Notes under the pieces: model-generated | What the model saw: only the letters and a program-made list of their open reading frames with translations | What the model was told of the DNA's origin: nothing | Database searches by the model: none | Position numbers and translations under genes: made by a program | Source of the DNA: an uncultured Bacilli bacterium | Lineage (GTDB): Bacteria; Bacillota_I; Bacilli_A; RF39; UBA660 | Direction: 5' to 3' | DNA length: 64,000 nt | Assembly (NCBI GenBank): GCA_934096105.1 | Contig: CAKOLH010000005.1 | Coordinates: 1 to 64,000, forward strand | Shown here: positions 42,505 through 52,377 of the stretch, piece after piece | Layout of the letters: each line of letters opens with the position of its first letter | How positions within the stretch are numbered: the stretch's first letter is position 1

Positions 42505-44811
42505 ATGATTGGAAATTTTAATGAAGAAGCACAAACAGTACTAATGAATGCAAAAAAAGAGATGTTAGATTTAGGACATCCATATATAGGAACAGAACAT
42601 TTACTTCTTTCTATTTTGAATACGGATAGTAATATTACTGAAAGATTGAATAATTATGGTCTTTATTATGATAATTTTAAAGAAGAACTATCTAAAGTGG
42701 TAGGTACTAGTAAAAAGAAAAGTGAATATTTTTTATATACACCATTACTTAGAAAAGTAATTGAATCCGCTATTATGGATAGTAAAGATAATAATGATGG
42801 CGAAGTAACTTTAGAACACTTATTTTTTTCAATGTTAGAAGAGGGTGAAGGTATTGCTATTAGAATACTAATTGGAATGGATATTGATATAGAATCTATG
42901 TATGATGATTTTTCTACTAGTCTTATAAAGAAAAGTAAAAAGAATAAGAAGAAAAAGCTGCTTATAGATGATTTAGGAATTGATCTTACCAATGAGGCTA
43001 AGAATGGTAAGTTAGACCCAGTTATTGGAAGAGAAAAAGAAGTTAGAAGAGTAATGGAAATACTTTGTAGAAGAACTAAAAACAACCCTATTTTAATTGG
43101 TGAGGCTGGTGTAGGTAAGACTGCTATTGTGGAAGAACTATCTAGATTAATTGCTAATGAAGATGTTCCATCTGGATTAATAGGTAAGAGAATTATTTCT
43201 TTAGATATGGCTACGATGGTTGCTGGTACTAAGTATCGTGGTGAATTTGAAGAAAGAATGAAAAAAGTACTTAAAGAAATTGAAGATAATACAGAAATTA
43301 TTTTATTTATAGATGAAATTCATACTTTGGTTGGTGCAGGTGGCGCTGAAGGAGCAATAGATGCTTCAAATATATTAAAGCCTTCTTTAGCTAGAGGTAA
43401 AATTAGATGTATAGGAGCTACTACTACTGAGGAATATAAGAAATTTATTGAAAAAGATTCTGCTTTGGAAAGAAGATTTCAGAAGGTATTTGTTGAAGAA
43501 TCTAGTATTGCTGAAACTAAAAATATTTTATTTAATATAAGGAATATATATGAAAAATATCATAATGTCGTTATTAGCGATGATATACTTAATAGTTTAG
43601 TTGATATTTCAGAAAAATATATATTTGATAGAAATAGACCTGATAAAGAAATAGATGTTTTAGATGAGGTTTGTGCTAGAGTTAGTATGGAAGAAACTGG
43701 CAGTGATAGATTAAAAAATATTAAGAAGGAAATTAATAGACTAGGTAAAGAAAAGAATAGTTTTATTATTGATAATGATATTGATAAGGCTTTTGATATT
43801 AGAAAAAAAGAGGCTAAGTTAATGTCAGAACTTAATGAGTTAGAATTATCTTGTAGTGTTAAAAAAAATGAGGTTACTACATTTGATATTGCTTCGGTTA
43901 TTAGTAATAGAGTAAAAATACCTACTGAAGATATACTTAGTAATAATATAGATAGCATTTATGAAATGGAAAGAAAATTAAAGAGTATTATTATTGGTCA
44001 TGATAATGTCATTGATAATCTTATGAATATTACTAAAAGAATTAAATATGGTGACAATAGATGTTATTCTATGCTATTTGTTGGTCCATCTGGAGTAGGA
44101 AAAACACTTTTAGCCAAAGAGTATGCTAAACTTCTAGTAGGAGAGAATAATCTAATTAGACTTGATATGAGTGAATATAGTGATAGTACATCGGTTAATA
44201 AAATACTTGGTTCTTCTCCTGGATATATTGGATATGATGATAATAAAAATGTTTTGGAAGAAATTAGAAATAAACCTAATTCAGTATTATTACTTGATGA
44301 AATAGATAAGGCACATCCTTCGGTTATTAATTTATTTTATCAGATATTAGAAGAGGGAAAAATAAAAAATTCTAAAGGTGTTACTATTAGATTTAATAAT
44401 ATGGTTATTATTATGACTTCTAATGTTGGATTTGAAAAAAACAATATTGGCTTCAATAAAAATAATGATAATATTAATGGTTTAAAAAATAGATTTTCAA
44501 CAGCCTTTATTAATAGAATTGATGGTATTATGACTTTTGATAGACTAAGTGAAAATGATATAAGAAAGATTGTTACTAATAAGCTCGAAGTAATTAATAA
44601 AAAACATTCTGATATTAATATTACTTATGCTGATGAAGTTATTGATAAAATTATTAAAGAAAGTGATTTTTATGAGTTTGGGGCAAGGCGTCTTGATAAA
44701 ATTATTTCTAGAGGGATAGAAAATGTTATATTGGAAGCTATTATTAATAATTTTAAGGATGTTTATATTGATAAGTTGAATGATTATGAAAAAAATATCA
44801 CTAAAGCCTAG
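42505..44811 (+). CDS. clpC: ATP-dependent Clp protease ATPase subunit ClpC
   Basis: ClpC (768 aa) unfolds proteins for ClpP. Layout: two Clp-N repeats (~1-140), AAA+ 1 with G-E-A-G-V-G-K-T (~199-206), an M-domain with a UVR-like segment (E-I-N-R-L-G-K-E-K..., ~410-440), AAA+ 2 with G-P-S-G-V-G-K-T (~530), L-L-D-E-I-D-K-A-H and an N-I-G-F tripeptide (ClpP-docking loop, ~648). GAGAGGAG precedes the ATG at 42505. The usual partners ctsR, mcsA and mcsB are not upstream, so the CtsR heat-shock circuit may be absent or elsewhere. Confidence 0.93.
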   Translation: MIGNFNEEAQTVLMNAKKEMLDLGHPYIGTEHLLLSILNTDSNITERLNNYGLYYDNFKEELSKVVGTSKKKSEYFLYTPLLRKVIESAIMDSKDNNDGEVTLEHLFFSMLEEGEGIAIRILIGMDIDIESMYDDFSTSLIKKSKKNKKKKLLIDDLGIDLTNEAKNGKLDPVIGREKEVRRVMEILCRRTKNNPILIGEAGVGKTAIVEELSRLIANEDVPSGLIGKRIISLDMATMVAGTKYRGEFEERMKKVLKEIEDNTEIILFIDEIHTLVGAGGAEGAIDASNILKPSLARGKIRCIGATTTEEYKKFIEKDSALERRFQKVFVEESSIAETKNILFNIRNIYEKYHNVVISDDILNSLVDISEKYIFDRNRPDKEIDVLDEVCARVSMEETGSDRLKNIKKEINRLGKEKNSFIIDNDIDKAFDIRKKEAKLMSELNELELSCSVKKNEVTTFDIASVISNRVKIPTEDILSNNIDSIYEMERKLKSIIIGHDNVIDNLMNITKRIKYGDNRCYSMLFVGPSGVGKTLLAKEYAKLLVGENNLIRLDMSEYSDSTSVNKILGSSPGYIGYDDNKNVLEEIRNKPNSVLLLDEIDKAHPSVINLFYQILEEGKIKNSKGVTIRFNNMVIIMTSNVGFEKNNIGFNKNNDNINGLKNRFSTAFINRIDGIMTFDRLSENDIRKIVTNKLEVINKKHSDINITYADEVIDKIIKESDFYEFGARRLDKIISRGIENVILEAIINNFKDVYIDKLNDYEKNITKA

Positions 44812-44824
44812 TGATATTTTGTTA
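44791..44824. terminator. Bidirectional terminator between clpC and the NAGPA gene
   Basis: Stem AAAAATATCACTA / TAGTGATATTTT with loop AAGCC and T-runs on both strands; it overlaps the clpC stop codon. Confidence 0.85.
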
Positions 44825-45853
44825 TTATTTTATTAATCCCCATCCAGTTACTACATATCTTCCGCCTTGCTTTTTGGCTGCTGCTGGGGGATTATTATAT
44901 AATTTGCCATTTATTGATAATGATGATGATTGACCACCATCTAAGTTGGCAGCATTGTATGCACCATATCTAGTTAGAATGTCTACCATATCTTGAAGAC
45001 TGGCACCATTGATGTAATTTTCTCCGTCTACTACTAGAAACAAAATTATACCTGATTTTGTTTGTCCTATAGCTACTCTTGGAGCATAACCCCATGGATC
45101 TCCAACTATTTCAAGTGGTTTTCCATTAACTATCAAGAATGGTCCAAATACCATAGCATCATTTATATTTTCTTTTAATGCTTCATTAGCAGTAGCGTTG
45201 GTCATTAGTTTTAATTTTCCATCCTTGGTAAGTCCTATTATGTTGTCTCTAGCGGTATCAGCGGTGTCTGCTCCCCAAGTTATTTCTCCATCTTGAATAA
45301 CCACTCCAATTGGTATATCCGAACCATATCCAGAGTCTTGGAAGCCTCCACCATTAATACATACTGAGCCACCATATCTTTCGCACATGGTGATTATTCT
45401 TTCTCCTTTACCACCGACATTAAATTCTTTTGTGGAAATTAATCTTACTTTTTTTGGCTTGTAGATGGCTACTAAATATCCATTAGAGTTTCCTACTTTT
45501 AAATCAATTACTTTGTAGTCATCATCAGGATTTTCTCTTGTATATAATTCTTCTTCATACTTATCTTTATATTTTGATTTTTCTTTTGTATCTATTACTA
45601 TTGCATCTGTGTTGGCATCCTCTTCAAAAGATACAAAGTAATTACTAGCCATTATTTTATCTATTGTTTTTTGATTATAGAAGATATTAGCAAAATATTG
45701 ATGATGCATAGTTTTCATCGCAGTATTTACATACATATTTCTTACTTTATCCCAAGGACCATACATCATAAAGAAACACCAGACTGCAATTAAATCTAAA
45801 ATTATAAATAGAATGGTTGTTTTATATATCTTTACTTTCTTTCTTTCTCTCAT
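44825..45853 (-). CDS. Phosphodiester glycosidase family (NAGPA domain) exported protein
   Basis: A 342-aa protein with an N-terminal membrane anchor (~9-30) and an extracellular NAGPA domain: C-I-N-G-G-G-F (~167-173), R-D-N-I-I-G and the hallmark N-L-D-G-G-Q-S-S-S-L (~304-313). Such domains are predicted to cleave or handle exposed phosphodiester-linked sugars of polysaccharides. The stop codon of the upstream WRI-repeat gene overlaps its start, so both are co-transcribed and may act together at the surface. Confidence 0.85.
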   Translation of the reverse strand: MRERKKVKIYKTTILFIILDLIAVWCFFMMYGPWDKVRNMYVNTAMKTMHHQYFANIFYNQKTIDKIMASNYFVSFEEDANTDAIVIDTKEKSKYKDKYEEELYTRENPDDDYKVIDLKVGNSNGYLVAIYKPKKVRLISTKEFNVGGKGERIITMCERYGGSVCINGGGFQDSGYGSDIPIGVVIQDGEITWGADTADTARDNIIGLTKDGKLKLMTNATANEALKENINDAMVFGPFLIVNGKPLEIVGDPWGYAPRVAIGQTKSGIILFLVVDGENYINGASLQDMVDILTRYGAYNAANLDGGQSSSLSINGKLYNNPPAAAKKQGGRYVVTGWGLIK

Positions 45854-47187
45854 TATTCTACCTCCAAAGGACTATCTATAGTTCCTGTACCTTTGGTAAG
45901 TTTATCTTTATCTATAGATATTACTGGTACTATTTTTAAACTTGTTGAAGATGATTTTGTATATAGTTTAAAATCATTTTGGAATACATACATATTATTA
46001 CTATTTTTCTCTATTCCAGTAGACATAAAGTAATTTGTTAGTTTATTATTTAAGATTGGGTCTCCTAGTGAAAGTACTGATACTTTAGTATCTATTGTCT
46101 CTTTAAGTACTTTAGCATAATCAAAGTCTGTAGTATTGCTATATAATCCATTAGCAAACTTTGTCTCTTTAATTAAATCTTTATAGCTTAATTTATTTAG
46201 ATATGTATTATTTAAATAGTAAGCTAATGTCTTATTTTTTGTATCATTATATTGATATCCATTAGATGAATAATTGTATTTTTGTTCTTCATTATTTACT
46301 GTCAAATAATTATTTAATGATAATTTTACTTCTTTATCATTAACTTCATATATTCTCCAGATATCATTACCAAGTTTTACATAACTTCCAAATAAACTAT
46401 TTTCTCCTTCAAATGTGTATGGATTATCTTCTGTACCATCACCACCAGTTGCTTCTATTGTTGCTTTGATTGTTATTACTGGTTTGATTCCTATTACATC
46501 AGTACCATCACTTTTACCAAGCTTTCCTTCATTATCTATATACCAAGATTTATTTTCTTTGTTATTATTTATTAAATAAAAGTATTCTTCATTATTCATA
46601 AAACTATCGTTACCACCAGTGTTTACATAATCATTTAGTGATGGTATTGTTATGTAAGTATCCTCGGTTAAATCTTTACATGATATACTTTTAGTATCCT
46701 CAATTATATCTTTGCAAGTTTTAGTAAATGTTAAATACTTGCTCATATTATTTAAATTATTTTCAAGTATACCTGTGTATTCTTCATTATCTTTCTTATT
46801 TAACCATTTACTTATATAGGAAGAATTGTATTCCTTACTTTCTCCTTTAGCAAGTGATGTTATACTGCTATCTGATATCATGGTAATTGTATTATCATTA
46901 TTTATCTTTATTATTCTCCATAATAAATTTGAATATGAAACATAATTATTTATGTTGGTACCACTAAAATAGTATTCACCATTAACCATTTTAAAGTTTT
47001 CATTATCTTTATTATTTTCTTTAATGTTTTTTGCCATAGAATTGGTTTCTTCTACTTTGTTATTTTCTATATATAATTTAATAAATCTTCCTCCATAAAA
47101 AATAACGCATGCTAGTAAGAACATTAGACTTACTAGATTAAATATTTTCTGTACACTTATTTTTCTTTTACTTCTTTCTTTACTCAC
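45853..47187 (-). CDS. Exported protein with two WRI-type repeats, function unknown
   Basis: A 444-aa protein with one membrane segment (~15-36). The outside part contains two related modules: N-L-L-W-R-I-I-K-I-N near residue ~86-95 and N-D-I-W-R-I-Y-E-V-N near ~275-284. Each is followed by a polar strand and an aromatic Y-N-S/Y-S segment with W-L-N or Y-L-N. Each module ends in P-V-I-x-I and G-T-x-D-x-P. This is similar to the DUF6273-like surface proteins of gut Bacilli, named here from memory only. No catalytic motif is visible. It is the first gene of a two-gene operon with the NAGPA protein. Confidence 0.75.
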   Translation of the reverse strand: MSKERSKRKISVQKIFNLVSLMFLLACVIFYGGRFIKLYIENNKVEETNSMAKNIKENNKDNENFKMVNGEYYFSGTNINNYVSYSNLLWRIIKINNDNTITMISDSSITSLAKGESKEYNSSYISKWLNKKDNEEYTGILENNLNNMSKYLTFTKTCKDIIEDTKSISCKDLTEDTYITIPSLNDYVNTGGNDSFMNNEEYFYLINNNKENKSWYIDNEGKLGKSDGTDVIGIKPVITIKATIEATGGDGTEDNPYTFEGENSLFGSYVKLGNDIWRIYEVNDKEVKLSLNNYLTVNNEEQKYNYSSNGYQYNDTKNKTLAYYLNNTYLNKLSYKDLIKETKFANGLYSNTTDFDYAKVLKETIDTKVSVLSLGDPILNNKLTNYFMSTGIEKNSNNMYVFQNDFKLYTKSSSTSLKIVPVISIDKDKLTKGTGTIDSPLEVE

Positions 47188-47384
47188 TTCATCATCCCTC
47201 TTTTACCATTTAATTATATCAAAACTAATATATTTTTACAATAGTTCATTTATAATATTTTATGTCTTTATGTCAAATGTTAAGTATAGTATTTTTTTAT
47301 TTATTATACCTAATAAAATGTTTTGAAATAAAAATAATTTACTTAGTATAAAATAAATGTTATAATGGAACTAGGTGAATTGTA

Positions 47385-47579
47385 ATGAATTATAATTTAG
47401 GTGATAAAGTTATTATGAAAAAGGTACATCCATGTGGCTCTAGTGAATTTGAAATAATTAGATTAGGTGCAGATATTAAAATAAAATGTACTAATTGTAA
47501 TAGAGTAATAATGCTTCCTAGAGTGGATTTTAATAAAAAAATAAAAAAGGTGGTTGAAAATGAAAAAAAAGAAAGTTAG
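47385..47579 (+). CDS. DUF951 family protein (YyzM-like)
   Basis: A 64-aa protein with the DUF951 pattern: G-D-K-V-I-M-K-K-V-H-P-C-G, I-R-L-G-A-D-I-K-I-K-C-T-N-C. The three Cys may bind zinc. Function unknown. In B. subtilis YyzM neighbours YchF (YyaF); here AbgT lies between them. It overlaps the AbgT start by 20 bp. Confidence 0.9.
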   Translation: MNYNLGDKVIMKKVHPCGSSEFEIIRLGADIKIKCTNCNRVIMLPRVDFNKKIKKVVENEKKES

Positions 47580-49095
47580 ACTACATCCGGCTTTAGTATT
47601 TTTAATTCTTACTTTAGCTGTTATGATACTTAGTAGTTTGGGTAGTATATTTAATTTAGAGTCTAGTTATTATGTAGTTAATGAGGTTACTGGTGATTTA
47701 ACAACACAAACTGTTAATATTCATAATTTGTTTAATAGAACAGGACTTCAGTATTTGATTAGTAATATGTTAAACAATTTTATTAGTTTTGCTCCTCTTG
47801 GTAATTTAATTATTGGTTTACTTGGAGTTGGTGTAGGATATAAGAGCGGTTTTCTTAACTCAATATTTAAAGTTATTGGTGAGAAGGTACCAAGAAAAGT
47901 ACTTACTTTCTTAGTTGTACTTCTTGGAGTTATCTTTTCAATGTTCTATGAAGTTGGATATGTAATATTAATTCCATTAGCGGCAATATTATTTATGAAC
48001 TTAGGTAGACATCCATCTGCGGGTATTTGTGCTGCTTTTGCTGGTATTACTTTTGGATATGGTGGTAATGTTATTGTTAATAGATTAGATAGTATGTTAA
48101 CTACTTATTCAAATAAGGCTGCACTTATACTTGATTCATCATATAATGTTAATTTGTATGGTAATATTATTTTCACTATTGTTAGTACAATACTTGTAGC
48201 TTATGTTGGTATGATAGTTACAGAGAGATTTATTATACCAAAACTTGGTAAGTATTCTTTTGATGAAGAAGAACCATCACAAGTTGGTGAGGTTTCTAAA
48301 AAAGAAAGAAAAGGTATTGCTATATCATTACTTGCTACTTTGATAGTTGGTATTCTTCTTGTATATTGTATTATTAAGGGACTTCCTTTCTCTGGACTAT
48401 TCTTAGATCTTAGTCAAAGTAAATATGTTGATATGCTATTTGGTGAAGGCTCTTACTTTTATCAAGGCTCTGTTACTATATTCTCATTCTTACTTATATT
48501 TAGTTCATTAATATATGGTATGAGAGTTAGAACAATTAATAACAATAGGGATTTAGTAGATGGAATGAGTTACTATTTAAAAGATGTTGCTTCTTTATTA
48601 GTACTTATATTCTTTGCTTCACAGTTTTGTATGATATTTAGAGAAACTAATATAGGTTTATATATTGTAGCATCCTTATCTGAACTACTTAATGGTATGC
48701 AGTTATCTGGACTTGCTCTTGTAGTCATTACATTCTTAATAGTGGCTTTATCAACATTCTTTGTTCCTATGGCTTCGACTAAATGGGCTATGCTTTCACC
48801 AGTAATTGTTCCAATGTTTATGCAAAGCTCTATGACCCCTGAATTTGCTGAGGTTGTCTTTAGAGCGGGTGATTCTTGTATAAAGGGTATTACTCCAGTA
48901 TTTAGTTACTTTGTTATACTAATTGGTTTCTTACATATTTATGATAAAAGAAAGAATGATGTTATTACTATTACTGATGCTATGTCATTGATGGTACCTT
49001 ATACTATTGCTTTTGTAATATTATATTTTGTTATAATGTTAGCCTTCTATATCATGGGAATTCCTATAGGATTTGGTACTGGTGTTATGTTATAA
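47560..49095 (+). CDS. AbgT family transporter
   Basis: A 511-aa transporter with about 11-12 membrane segments. The N-terminus H-P-A-L-V-F-L-I-L-T-L-A, the L-L-G-V-G-V-G-Y-K-S-G region and a late P-M-A-S-T-K-W-A-M-L-S-P-V motif identify AbgT. Members import p-aminobenzoyl-glutamate or export antimetabolites such as sulfonamides. AAAGGTGG lies before ATG 47560; TTG at 47554 is too near it. Translation overlaps DUF951. Confidence 0.88.
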   Translation: MKKKKVRLHPALVFLILTLAVMILSSLGSIFNLESSYYVVNEVTGDLTTQTVNIHNLFNRTGLQYLISNMLNNFISFAPLGNLIIGLLGVGVGYKSGFLNSIFKVIGEKVPRKVLTFLVVLLGVIFSMFYEVGYVILIPLAAILFMNLGRHPSAGICAAFAGITFGYGGNVIVNRLDSMLTTYSNKAALILDSSYNVNLYGNIIFTIVSTILVAYVGMIVTERFIIPKLGKYSFDEEEPSQVGEVSKKERKGIAISLLATLIVGILLVYCIIKGLPFSGLFLDLSQSKYVDMLFGEGSYFYQGSVTIFSFLLIFSSLIYGMRVRTINNNRDLVDGMSYYLKDVASLLVLIFFASQFCMIFRETNIGLYIVASLSELLNGMQLSGLALVVITFLIVALSTFFVPMASTKWAMLSPVIVPMFMQSSMTPEFAEVVFRAGDSCIKGITPVFSYFVILIGFLHIYDKRKNDVITITDAMSLMVPYTIAFVILYFVIMLAFYIMGIPIGFGTGVML

Positions 49096-49142
49096 ATAAA
49101 AAGTTGTACTTCGGTATAGCTTTTTTTAAATCTTATGATCTT

Positions 49143-49234
49143 GCTTATATATAATAGATATGGCTGATATATTTATTTGAGACAATACTTTGGCTCAAAT
49201 AAACACTTTAAGACCTAGGCTTAAAGTGAAACAA
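49143..49234 (+). repeat. Paired-hairpin intergenic element, copy C
   Basis: GCTTATATATAAT, hairpin 1 (49158-49170, ATAT-GGCTG-ATAT), hairpin 2 (49172-49203, TTTATTTGAG/CTCAAATAAA) and hairpin 3 (49204-49228, CACTTTAAG/CTTAAAGTG), then AAACAAA. Hairpins 2 and 3 abut. It lies about 95 bp before ychF, which has its own -10 TATAAT at about 49292. Confidence 0.8.
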
Positions 49235-49323
49235 ATAAAAAATATTTATAATTACTTATATAAAAATGTTTATTTTATAGTTAATTTTTGTTATAATATT
49301 TAGGTAAGAAAGAAGTGATATAA

Positions 49324-50421
49324 ATGAGTTTAACTGCTGGTATTGTAGGTCTTCCTAACGTAGGAAAGAGTACTTTATTTAATGCTATAACTAAAAAGAA
49401 TATACTAGCTGCAAATTATCCATTTGCTACAATTGATCCTAATGTTGGTGTAGTTACTGTTCCAGATAAGAGAGTAGAGGTATTAGAGAATATGTATGTT
49501 CCTGAGAGAACTATTCCTACTACTTATGAATTTACGGATATTGCGGGACTAGTAAAGGGAGCTAGTACTGGTGAAGGACTTGGTAATAAGTTTCTATCAC
49601 ATATAAGACAAGTAGATGCTATTGTTGAGGTTGTTAGATGTTTTGATGATGAAAATGTTATTCATGTTGATGGTAGTGTTGATCCAATAAGAGATATTGA
49701 AGTTATTAATGTAGAACTAGTTCTTTCAGATTTAGAAATTATTACTACAAGAATTGGTAAAATTGGTAAAAAGGCTATGACCACTAAAAACAAGGATGAT
49801 GTCAAAGAAATAGAGTTATTAGAAAAAATAAAAGACGCACTAGAAAAGAATATTCCTGTTAGAAAACTTGGCTTAGATGATGAAGAAAAGAAAATTATTA
49901 GTTCATTTAATTTAATTACTTTAAAACCTATTATATATGCTCTTAATGTTAGTGAAGAAGATATTATTAATGGTAATGAGTATACAAATAGAGTATGTGA
50001 GTATGCTAAAAATGAAGGTAGTGAAGTAGTTATTATCTCGGCGAAGATAGAAAGTGAACTTGCTGAACTTGATGATGACGAAAAAATGTTATTCTTAAAT
50101 GAACTTGGTATTACTTCAAGTGGTCTTGATAAGTTAATTGATAAAACTTATAAATTACTTGGACTTGCTACATTCTTTACTGTTGGATCGGATGAAGTTA
50201 GGGCTTGGACATTTAAAAAGGGTATGAAGGCTCCTGAATGTGCTGGTATTATTCATTCTGATTTTGAAAGAGGTTTTATTAAGGCTGAGGTTATGTCTTA
50301 TGATGATTTAGTGGCTGCTGGTAGTGAACTAAAAGTTAGAGAAGCTGGTAGAGCAAGAATTGAAGGAAAAGAATATGTAATGCAGGACGGAGATATTTGT
50401 CATTTTAGATTTAATGTATAG
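49324..50421 (+). CDS. ychF: Redox-regulated ATPase YchF (Obg-like)
   Basis: YchF (365 aa) is a TRAFAC-class ATPase that binds ribosomes and influences stress responses. G1 is G-L-P-N-V-G-K-S-T (~8-16), G3 is D-I-A-G-L-V-K-G (~73-80), and the C-terminal TGS domain (~270-365) includes F-T-V-G-S-D-E-V-R-A-W-T. It is followed by pepF after 11 bp. Confidence 0.96.
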   Translation: MSLTAGIVGLPNVGKSTLFNAITKKNILAANYPFATIDPNVGVVTVPDKRVEVLENMYVPERTIPTTYEFTDIAGLVKGASTGEGLGNKFLSHIRQVDAIVEVVRCFDDENVIHVDGSVDPIRDIEVINVELVLSDLEIITTRIGKIGKKAMTTKNKDDVKEIELLEKIKDALEKNIPVRKLGLDDEEKKIISSFNLITLKPIIYALNVSEEDIINGNEYTNRVCEYAKNEGSEVVIISAKIESELAELDDDEKMLFLNELGITSSGLDKLIDKTYKLLGLATFFTVGSDEVRAWTFKKGMKAPECAGIIHSDFERGFIKAEVMSYDDLVAAGSELKVREAGRARIEGKEYVMQDGDICHFRFNV

Positions 50422-50432
50422 AAAGGGTAAAT

Positions 50433-52217
50433 ATGAAAAATAGAAAAGATATTGATAAGAAGTATACTTGGAATTTAGATGTTATTTATAGTAATACTAC
50501 AGAATTTAATAAGGACTATGACTTAGTAATAGATAAAATTAATTCTTTAAAAAAGTATGAAAATACTATGATGGACAATAGTGATAATTTTTATGATTCT
50601 ATTAGATTATCATTTGAAATAGAAAGATTAATTGATAAGTTATATTGTTATGCTAATTTATCTTTTGATTTAAATACTTCAAATAATGATAAACAAGAAC
50701 TATGTGAGAAAGTATCTAATTTAAGAAGTAAATACAATGAGAGCAGTTATTTCATAGTACCTAGTATTTTAAAGAATGATTATTGTGTTATAGAAAAATA
50801 TATTAAAGAGAATCCTTTAATTAAAAATTATGAAATTTCTATTAGGGAAATATATAGATATAAAGAACATACTCTTTCTGATGCAGAAGAGAAACTTTTA
50901 TCAAGTATTAGTAAGATGGTAGGAAACTCTTATGATACATATGAACTATTTAAAGACTGTGATATGTCTTTTGATAGTATTGAAGATGAGAATGGTAATA
51001 AAGTAGAACTTAATAATAGTAATTATACTCTATATATTGAAAGTAAAGATAGAAGAGTAAGAAAAGATACTTTTAATACTTTATATAAAGAGTATAAAAA
51101 ATATACTAATACTTTTGCTTCTTTAATATCCTCAAATATGAAAGAACTATCTACGATGGCTAAGATTAATAAGTATAATACTGCTATTGAGATGAGTTTA
51201 TATGCTGATGATGTTGATATTAAAGTATATAATAATTTAATAGATAGTGTTCATAAACATATTGATTATATTTATGATTATTATAAGTTAAAGAAAGATA
51301 TTCTTAATTTAGATAATATTCATTTATATGATATATATGTACCTATTGGTAATAGTCTTGATAAGAAATATAGTTATGAAGAAGCAAAAGAGGTTATACT
51401 TAAGGTATTGGAAGTATTTGGAGATGAATATATAAACAAGGTAAAAGAGGCTCTTGATAATAGATGGATAGATGTATATCCCACTAAAAACAAGAGGACT
51501 GGTGGATATTCTGGTGGTAGTTATGATACTTATCCATATATTTTACTAAACTATCAAGATAAATATAATGATATGTCTACTTTAATTCATGAAATGGGCC
51601 ACTCTATGCATAGTTATTATTCTAGAAATTATAATGATTATCAAAATAGTGAATATAGAATATTTGTCGCTGAGGTTGCTTCGACAGTTAATGAATTATT
51701 ACTTAGTCATTATTTACTTGAACATAGTAGCGATGTAGAAGAGAAGAAATATATTTTAAATAATTTAATGGAATTATATAGAGCTACTATATACAGACAG
51801 ACTATGTTCGCTGAATTTGAAAGAGATATATCTAGTATTATTGATAATGATGGCGCTCTTACTTCAGATAAATTATCTAATATGTATTATGATTTGAATA
51901 AATTTTACTTTGGTGATGGAGTAGTAGTTGATGATGAAATCAGATACGAATGGGAGAGAATACCACACTTCTACTACGACTTCTATGTATATAAGTATGC
52001 TACGGGGTTAAGTGCGGCGACCGCTATTGTGAAGGGTATACTAGATAAGAAGGAAAATGCAGTGGAAAATTATATTGATTTTCTAAAGTGTGGTTCTAGA
52101 TTATCTCCTATTGAATCTTTAAAAGTGGCTGGTGTTGATTTAACTAATAGTAGTGTTGTAGATACTGCTCTTGATGAATTTAAAAATATACTCGATACGT
52201 ATAAAAGTATGATATAA
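50433..52217 (+). CDS. pepF: Oligoendopeptidase F (M3 family)
   Basis: A zinc peptidase (594 aa) that cleaves peptides of about 7-17 residues in the cytoplasm. The active-site motif is L-I-H-E-M-G-H-S (~385-392), with a second Glu in F-V-A-E-V-A-S-T (~411-418). Length is typical. It probably shares a transcript with ychF, and is followed by a strong terminator. Confidence 0.95.
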   Translation: MKNRKDIDKKYTWNLDVIYSNTTEFNKDYDLVIDKINSLKKYENTMMDNSDNFYDSIRLSFEIERLIDKLYCYANLSFDLNTSNNDKQELCEKVSNLRSKYNESSYFIVPSILKNDYCVIEKYIKENPLIKNYEISIREIYRYKEHTLSDAEEKLLSSISKMVGNSYDTYELFKDCDMSFDSIEDENGNKVELNNSNYTLYIESKDRRVRKDTFNTLYKEYKKYTNTFASLISSNMKELSTMAKINKYNTAIEMSLYADDVDIKVYNNLIDSVHKHIDYIYDYYKLKKDILNLDNIHLYDIYVPIGNSLDKKYSYEEAKEVILKVLEVFGDEYINKVKEALDNRWIDVYPTKNKRTGGYSGGSYDTYPYILLNYQDKYNDMSTLIHEMGHSMHSYYSRNYNDYQNSEYRIFVAEVASTVNELLLSHYLLEHSSDVEEKKYILNNLMELYRATIYRQTMFAEFERDISSIIDNDGALTSDKLSNMYYDLNKFYFGDGVVVDDEIRYEWERIPHFYYDFYVYKYATGLSAATAIVKGILDKKENAVENYIDFLKCGSRLSPIESLKVAGVDLTNSSVVDTALDEFKNILDTYKSMI

Positions 52218-52220
52218 GAA

Positions 52221-52247
52221 AGAGACAATTTAATTGTCTCTCTTTTT
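52221..52247 (+). terminator. pepF terminator
   Basis: Stem GAGACAAT/ATTGTCTC followed by T-rich DNA. Confidence 0.85.
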
Positions 52248-52377
52248 GTGGTTATGGTTTTTATCAAAAATAAATTCTATGTTATAATTTTATTAACTTT
52301 GTTTATTATTTTGAAAATTTATATAAAAAATGAATGTAACCATACTATAAAATCAGTACGATGACATTCATAATTTT

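Noticed and set aside
49150..49155. TATAAT before the hairpin elements as a proven promoter
   Set aside because: No convincing -35 is present, and in the GGCTG-type copies a start 7 nt downstream would fall inside the first hairpin. It remains only a possibility.
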